Assembly (NCBI GenBank): GCA_903893935.1 | Contig: CAITOD010000152.1 | Location: forward strand, 1 to 9,816 | From: an uncultured Sphingomonadales bacterium | Lineage (GTDB): Bacteria > Pseudomonadota > Alphaproteobacteria > Sphingomonadales > Sphingomonadaceae | Direction: 5' to 3' | DNA length: 9,816 nt | Shown here: in pieces, positions 5,612 through 9,816 of the stretch | How the letters are laid out: the number at the start of each line of letters is the position of its first letter | Numbering within the stretch: position 1 is the stretch's first letter | The notes under the pieces: model-generated | Told to the model about the DNA's origin: nothing | Seen by the model: only the letters and a program-made list of their open reading frames with translations | Databases searched by the model: none | Position numbers and translations under genes: made by a program

Positions 5612-7093
5612 ATGACAATCACCGTAAAGGCATTGATGCAGGAATGCGGCGTGGCGTTTGGCACCAGCGGCGCGCGCGGGCTGGTGACCGCGATGACCGA
5701 CCGGGTGTGCTATGGCTATACCGCCGGGTTCCTGGGCCATATGGCCGATGAGGGCGAATTTGCACCGGGCACCGCCGTCGCGCTGGCGGGCGATTTGCGC
5801 CCGAGCAGCCCGCGCATTCTGGCGGCTTGCGCGCGCGCGGTGCGCGATTGCGGCGGCGTGCCGGTGTTCTGCGGCTACGTGCCGACCCCGGCGCTGGCGC
5901 TCTATGCCTTTGCGCGCGGGATTCCCTCGCTGATGGTGACCGGCAGCCACATTCCCGCCGATCGCAACGGCATCAAGTTCTACCGCTCGGCAGGCGAAGT
6001 GCTCAAGGCCGACGAAGCCGGGATGAGCCGGCAGGAAGTCGATCTCGACCGGGGCCGGTTCGATGCCGCGGGCATGCTGATCGAACCCGAAGCGCTGCCC
6101 CCGGTTACCGATGTCGAGACCGCTTATGTGCAGCGTTATATCGACCATTTCGGCGCGGGGGCGCTCGCCGGAAAGCGCATCGGGGTCTATCAGCATTCGG
6201 CGGTCGGCCGCGATGTGCTGGCGCAGATTCTGACCGAACTCGGCGCCGAAATCGAATTGCTCGGCCGCTCCGAAGTGTTCGTGCCGGTCGATACCGAGGC
6301 GATCCGGCCCGAAGACGTGGCGCTCGCCCGGCAATGGGCCGCCGAATTCGGCTTTGACGCGATCGTTTCGACCGATGGCGATTCGGACCGGCCGCTGATC
6401 GCCGATGAAACCGGCAAGTGGCTGCGCGGCGATGTGCTGGGCATTCGGTGCGCGGGCGGTCTTGGGGCCACCAGCGTGGTCACCCCGGTCAGCAGCAACA
6501 GCGCGGTCGAAGCCAGCGGGCGGTTTGCACGCGTGGTGCGTACGCGGATCGGATCGCCTTATGTGATCAGCGCGATGGACGCCGAACTCGCCGCCGGATC
6601 ACCGCTGGTGGTCGGCTATGAAGCCAATGGCGGGTTCCTGCTGGGCAGCGCGGTTGCGGGAAAGACCGGCACGACCGTAGCGCTGCCGACGCGCGATGCG
6701 GTGCTGCCTATGCTGATGGTGCTGACCGCCGATGCACCGGGCGTATCGGCACAACTGGCCAGCCTGCCGCAGCGCTATACCTTCTCCGACCGCGTGGTGC
6801 CGTTTCCGCCCGAAGCGAGCGCGCGGCTGTTCGGCGAACTGACCGCGGGCGACGAAGCGGCGCAGCTCGCGCGGCAGACCACGCTGTTCGGCAGCTTTGC
6901 CGGTGCGGCCGAAGCGATCGACCTGACCGATGGCGTGCGTGCGCGCTTTGCCGGCGGCAATGTGATCCACTTGCGCGGGTCGGGCAATGCGCCCGAACTG
7001 CGCTGCTACACCGAAGGCGGCAGCGAGGCCGAAGCCGCAGCCCTCAACGCTGCGGCAACCCGAGCGGTCAAGGCGCTGCTCGGTCTGGATTGA
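5612..7093 (+). CDS. Phosphohexomutase (phosphomannomutase/phosphoglucomutase type)
   Basis: Cytoplasmic alpha-D-phosphohexomutase interconverting hexose 6-phosphate and 1-phosphate. It probably feeds GDP-mannose or other sugar nucleotides for polysaccharide and envelope synthesis. The protein is 493 aa with the four family signatures in order: FGTSGARG near the N-terminus (16-23); the phosphoserine loop TGSHIPADRNGIKFY (110-124) with S112; the Mg loop D255-G-D257-S-D259-R260; the sugar loop YEANGGF (336-342); and the phosphate loop RGSGNAPELRCY (455-466). The serine loop has Ile where many members have Asn (SHNP), a variant I recall as normal for one subfamily. ATG 5612 has GAGG 5 nt upstream. 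Sequence alone cannot separate mannose from glucose specificity. It stands alone, possibly behind the attenuator at 5353-5490. Confidence 0.93.
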   Translation: MTITVKALMQECGVAFGTSGARGLVTAMTDRVCYGYTAGFLGHMADEGEFAPGTAVALAGDLRPSSPRILAACARAVRDCGGVPVFCGYVPTPALALYAFARGIPSLMVTGSHIPADRNGIKFYRSAGEVLKADEAGMSRQEVDLDRGRFDAAGMLIEPEALPPVTDVETAYVQRYIDHFGAGALAGKRIGVYQHSAVGRDVLAQILTELGAEIELLGRSEVFVPVDTEAIRPEDVALARQWAAEFGFDAIVSTDGDSDRPLIADETGKWLRGDVLGIRCAGGLGATSVVTPVSSNSAVEASGRFARVVRTRIGSPYVISAMDAELAAGSPLVVGYEANGGFLLGSAVAGKTGTTVALPTRDAVLPMLMVLTADAPGVSAQLASLPQRYTFSDRVVPFPPEASARLFGELTAGDEAAQLARQTTLFGSFAGAAEAIDLTDGVRARFAGGNVIHLRGSGNAPELRCYTEGGSEAEAAALNAAATRAVKALLGLD

Positions 7094-7137
7094 TACTTTC
7101 GTGCGTTCGTTGGCGCACCCCCTCCTACCCGACCACC

Positions 7138-7166
7138 GTCATTCCCGCGAAGGCGGGAATCCAGTT
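7138..7166 (+). repeat. REP-like palindrome, left copy
   Basis: A 29-bp element whose core is a perfect hairpin, ATTCCCGC (7141-7148), GAAG, GCGGGAAT (7153-7160). It is flanked by GTC on the left and CCAGTT on the right. The same element occurs inverted at 7214-7242. From memory, this GTCATTCCCGCG...GCGGGAATCCAG pattern is a common dispersed repeat in several proteobacteria. Confidence 0.85.
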
Positions 7167-7213
7167 CTGACCTCGCGGAAATTCACAAGCATTTGGTCCT
7201 GACGCGACGTCGC

Positions 7214-7242
7214 AACTGGATTCCCGCCTCCGCGGGAATGAC
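7214..7242 (-). repeat. REP-like palindrome, right copy (inverted)
   Basis: Reverse complement of 7138-7166 with a single difference in the loop (GGAG for GAAG). Core hairpin 7220-7239. The two copies face each other across 47 nt, and similarity continues weakly outside them (CCC..ACC on both flanks). Lying between the ends of two convergent genes, the pair may also stop transcription or protect message ends in both directions. Confidence 0.85.
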
Positions 7243-7294
7243 AATGGTTAGGGTGTCTCTTTTAGCCGTCCGCCAGCATTTGAATCTGGTCACT

Positions 7295-8449
7295 TCACCT
7301 CACCGGAACCTCAGCAAGCGCCGACCGGTCGATCTGGTCGATCCGCGTAAAGCCGCCGAGCGCCATCGCCACGCGCATCTCGGCCGCGATCAGCCGCAGC
7401 ATCCGCGCCACGCCCGCCTCGCCCTCGGCGCCCAGCGCATAAGCCCAGGCGCGGCCGAGCATCACCCCGCGCGCGCCCAGCGCCAGCATGCGCACGACAT
7501 CGAGCCCCGATCGCACCCCGCCATCGGCAAGCACGGTCAGCCGGTGCCCCACCGCATCGGCGATCGGCGGCAAAGCGCGCGCCGACGACAGCACGCCATC
7601 GAGCTGGCGCCCGCCATGGTTCGACACGACAATCCCGTCGGCGCCGCAATCGGCCGCCGCCACCGCATCGTCGGGATCGAGAATGCCCTTGATGATCAGC
7701 GGCCCGTTCCATTCGGCGCGGATGAAATCGAGATCGGCCCAGCTGATCGAAGGATCGAAATTGCGCCCCATCCACGCCATGAAATCGCTCAGCCCGGTCC
7801 GCCCCTTGAGCACCGGCACGACATTGCCGAGATGGTGCGGCCGCCCGAACAACCCGACATCCCACGCCCAGCCGGGCCGCGCCAGCGCTTGTGCGATACG
7901 CCGCAGATCGCCGCGCAGCCCCGGCGCGCCCGCCAGCCCCGAACGCACATCGCGATAGCGGCTGCCCGGCACGGGCAGATCGACCGTGAACACCAGCGCG
8001 CTGCACCCCGCTTCGCGCGCCTGCGCCAGCAGGTCTTTCATGAAAGCGCGGTCGCGGATCATATAGAGCTGGAACCAGAACGGGCGATCGGCAGCGGCAG
8101 CCAGTTCGGCAATCGGGCAGACCGACACCGTCGAGAGCGTGAACGGCACGCCCGCGCGATTGGCCGCGCGCACCGCCTGCACTTCGCCACGCCGCGCGTT
8201 GAGCCCGGCCAGGCCCACCGGTGCGAGGATCACCGGCAAGTCCTGCTTTGCGCCGAACAGTTCGGTGCTCATGTCGATTTGCGAAATGTCGCGCAGCACG
8301 CGCTGGCGCAGCGCAATCGCTTCGAGATCGGCGACATTGCGGCGCAGGGTCACTTCGGCATAACTGCCCCCGTCGATATATTCGAACAGGAAATGCGGGG
8401 TGCGGCGCCGCGACGCTTCGCGAAAATCGGGGATCGAGGCAATGATCAT
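7295..8449 (-). CDS. lldD: L-lactate dehydrogenase, FMN-dependent (LldD)
   Basis: Oxidises L-lactate to pyruvate and passes electrons to the quinone pool at the inner membrane face. The protein is 384 aa (E. coli LldD 396) and nearly collinear with it. Key residues of the FMN alpha-hydroxyacid oxidase fold: Y24 in [63 protein letters not shown]254 in IIKGILD; the catalytic base H278 with R281 in [10 protein letters not shown]; and the FMN-phosphate region [19 protein letters not shown] and GRAWAYA. The ATG at 8449 is chosen because AGGAG (8462-8458) lies 8 nt upstream. An upstream in-frame start at 8521 would add a basic stretch absent from the family. No lldP or lldR neighbour is visible. 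Confidence 0.95.
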   Translation of the reverse strand: MIIASIPDFREASRRRTPHFLFEYIDGGSYAEVTLRRNVADLEAIALRQRVLRDISQIDMSTELFGAKQDLPVILAPVGLAGLNARRGEVQAVRAANRAGVPFTLSTVSVCPIAELAAAADRPFWFQLYMIRDRAFMKDLLAQAREAGCSALVFTVDLPVPGSRYRDVRSGLAGAPGLRGDLRRIAQALARPGWAWDVGLFGRPHHLGNVVPVLKGRTGLSDFMAWMGRNFDPSISWADLDFIRAEWNGPLIIKGILDPDDAVAAADCGADGIVVSNHGGRQLDGVLSSARALPPIADAVGHRLTVLADGGVRSGLDVVRMLALGARGVMLGRAWAYALGAEGEAGVARMLRLIAAEMRVAMALGGFTRIDQIDRSALAEVPVR

Positions 8450-8500
8450 CGACAAGGCTCCTGCGCAATAGTAACCGCGCGCGATCCTTTGTTCGCGACG

Positions 8501-8515
8501 CTGGCGCCAGGTCAA
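8501..8515 (-). promoter_or_regulatory. CTGGCGCCAG palindrome next to a TTGACC box, possible lldD control site
   Basis: In the 132-nt divergent gap between lldD and the DCC gene, a perfect 10-bp palindrome (8501-8510) touches TTGACC on the minus strand (8515-8510), a fair -35 box. No good -10 follows at 16-18 nt (best ACAAAG at 8492-8487), so the promoter reading is weak. A regulator site is possible. Confidence 0.25.
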
Positions 8516-8581
8516 GCGCAATGCACACGCTGCACCATTCGGCGGCTATCGACGCGGCTCCGGACAGCCTATTCGGCTTTC

Positions 8582-8953
8582 GTGGAAAAGGCCCGCCTCA
8601 CTGTCTGGTTCGATGGCGCATGTCCGCTGTGCCGGCGCGAAATCGCGCTGATGCAGCGGCTCGACCGGCGCGGCCGGATTGCCTTTGTCGATGTGAGCGC
8701 GCCGCAAGCGGCCTGCCCGATCGACCGTGACGCGCTGCTGGCGCGGTTCCATGCGCGCGAAGGCGATACCATGCTGTCGGGTGCGGCGGCGTTTGCCGCG
8801 ATGTGGCGCGCGATCCCGATGCTGCGCCCGCTTGGGCTCGCCGCGCGCTGGCAACCCTTAGCCTGGTTGCTCGAACGCGGCTATCGCCGGTTTCTGCGCT
8901 ATCGCCCGGCGCTGCAACGCTGGATGGGCAAAACGCCCCCACAGCATTTCTAA
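8582..8953 (+). CDS. DCC family (DUF393) thiol-disulfide oxidoreductase-like protein
   Basis: A 123-aa protein of the DUF393/DCC family, named for its Asp-x-x-Cys-x-x-Cys pattern. Here F10-D11-G12-A13-C14-P15-L16-C17-R18-R19-E20 sits right at the N-terminus after a beta strand (LTVWFDG). Further along, AFVDVSAP, a GAAAFAAMWRAIP helix and the basic C-terminal helix (LLERGYRRFLRYRP) are usual for the family. The CxxC pair suggests a redox role, but the function of the family is not established. No ATG precedes the DCC motif in frame, so GTG 8582 is the likely start, with no strong ribosome binding site. It is divergent from lldD, and the next gene follows after 77 nt. Confidence 0.85.
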   Translation: MEKARLTVWFDGACPLCRREIALMQRLDRRGRIAFVDVSAPQAACPIDRDALLARFHAREGDTMLSGAAAFAAMWRAIPMLRPLGLAARWQPLAWLLERGYRRFLRYRPALQRWMGKTPPQHF

Positions 8954-9030
8954 CCGGTTGCCCCAGATTTTTCAGTTGTCGCCCGCCGCGCGCGACCGCA
9001 GACCGATGGCGAACCAACGCGGGGGTGAGC

Positions 9031-9816
9031 ATGCGCATCGGATTTATCGGGCTGGGCAATGTCGGGGGCAAGCTCGCGGGCAGCCTGCTGCGCAACGGGC
9101 ACGAGGTGGTGGTCCGCGATCTCAATGCCGATCTGGTGGCAGACTTTGTTGCGCGCGGGGCGACAGCTGCCGAATCGCCGGCGGCGCTCGCGCAAGCGGT
9201 CGATATTGTGATCACCTGCCTGCCGTCGCCGGCCGCGAGCGCGGCAGTGGCCGAAGGCAAAGACGGGTTCCTCGCGGTGCTGCAACCTGGCCAAGTGTGG
9301 ATGGAAATGTCCACCACCGACTATGCCGAAGTGCTGCGGCTGGGCGCTCTGGTCGAGGCGCGCGGCGCGCTGTTCATGGAATGCCCGGTGTCGGGCGGGT
9401 GCCATCGCGCCGAAACGGGCAATATCTCGATCTTTGCCGGTGGCCCGCGCGAAGGGTTCGATCGCGTGCTGCCGGTGCTGACCACGCTGGGGCGGCGCGT
9501 GCTGCACACCGGCCCGCTTGGCACCGCTTCGCGGCTGAAAGTGATGACCAATTACTTGTGCACGGTGCACCTTGTCGCGCTCGCCGAAGCGCTGACGACG
9601 TGCAAGGCGGCCGGGCTCGACATGAACACCACGTACGAAGCGATCCGCATTTCGTCGGGCAACAGCTTTGTCCACGAAACCGAAAGCCAGGTGATTCTGA
9701 ACGGCAGCCGCGACATCAATTTCACGATGGACCTGGTGTCGAAAGACATTGGCCTGTTCGACGATCTGGCCCAGCAACACGGCGTGCCGCTGGAAATGTC
9801 GCCGCTGATCGTGCGC
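9031..9816 (+). CDS. NAD(P)-dependent beta-hydroxyacid dehydrogenase (3-hydroxyisobutyrate dehydrogenase family), C-terminus cut off
   Basis: Open frame of 262 codons running off the window; the family is usually about 290-300 aa, so roughly 30-40 residues are missing. An N-terminal Rossmann fold starts at once: GFIGLGNVG with G7, G9 and G12, and D40 after the second strand (VVVRD), which hints at NAD rather than NADP. The substrate-binding block is ECPVSGGCHRAETG (117-130, S121-G-G). The catalytic Lys is K170 in RLKVMTNYL, with N174. SKDIGL (237-242) supplies the second conserved Lys-Asp pair. ATG 9031 is preceded by a GGGGGTGAG purine stretch. Substrates of the family include 3-hydroxyisobutyrate, tartronate semialdehyde and related beta-hydroxy acids; the actual one cannot be told. 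Confidence 0.92.
   Translation, partial: MRIGFIGLGNVGGKLAGSLLRNGHEVVVRDLNADLVADFVARGATAAESPAALAQAVDIVITCLPSPAASAAVAEGKDGFLAVLQPGQVWMEMSTTDYAEVLRLGALVEARGALFMECPVSGGCHRAETGNISIFAGGPREGFDRVLPVLTTLGRRVLHTGPLGTASRLKVMTNYLCTVHLVALAEALTTCKAAGLDMNTTYEAIRISSGNSFVHETESQVILNGSRDINFTMDLVSKDIGLFDDLAQQHGVPLEMSPLIVR

Noticed and set aside
5327..6334. Minus-strand frame of 335 aa opposite the phosphohexomutase
   Set aside because: It is His/Arg-rich shadow coding opposite a clear gene and has no ribosome binding site.
7138..7242. Two palindromic repeats considered as a CRISPR fragment
   Set aside because: The copies are inverted, only two in number, and have no regular spacer series or cas gene nearby.
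7193..8581. Long + strand frame leading into the DCC gene
   Set aside because: It is antisense to lldD. Only the part from GTG 8582 matches a protein family.

Overview
The window is GC-rich, densely coded bacterial DNA. The bioB-bioF-bioD-bioA order with stop/start overlaps, the BioA N-terminus (WHPFTQH), the style of the secreted cyclophilin and the codon use (GAA for Glu, GGC, GCG) fit an alphaproteobacterium, most likely Sphingomonadales (Sphingomonas/Novosphingobium type). This placement is inferred from recalled family sequences, with no search run.

Layout. 1-166 (-): the N-terminal part of a small protein, cut by the window edge, carrying five 15-bp in-frame repeats (PHLNG). 167-465: divergent intergenic region with an inverted repeat just before the bioB ribosome binding site. 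466-4512 (+): biotin operon bioB, bioF, bioD, bioA, tightly packed. 4563-5237 (-): secreted cyclophilin-type peptidyl-prolyl isomerase, convergent with bioA. 5238-5611: a 374-nt gap holding a good promoter for the isomerase and, on the + strand, a candidate small RNA or attenuated leader: a hairpin with an all-pyrimidine C-rich loop, a second hairpin and a near-perfect intrinsic terminator with no gene in front of it. 5612-7093 (+): phosphohexomutase (phosphomannomutase type). 7138-7242: a pair of inverted 29-bp REP-like palindromes between convergent genes. 7295-8449 (-): L-lactate dehydrogenase LldD. 8582-8953 (+): DCC/DUF393 CxxC protein with a GTG start. 9031-9816 (+): beta-hydroxyacid dehydrogenase (3-hydroxyisobutyrate dehydrogenase family), cut by the window end.

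How the genes work together. The four bio genes supply the whole late pathway from a pimeloyl thioester to biotin: BioF makes KAPA, BioA makes DAPA, BioD closes the ureido ring and BioB inserts sulfur. No pimeloyl-forming gene (bioC, bioH, bioG, bioZ, bioI, bioW) and no biotin regulator is present here, so those functions must lie elsewhere. The remaining genes look like ordinary single-gene units of central metabolism, envelope folding and sugar-phosphate conversion.

The least explained part is the 5340-5490 stretch on the + strand, which looks like an undescribed C-rich-loop sRNA or a transcription attenuator ahead of the phosphohexomutase. The protein-coding content otherwise belongs to recognised families.
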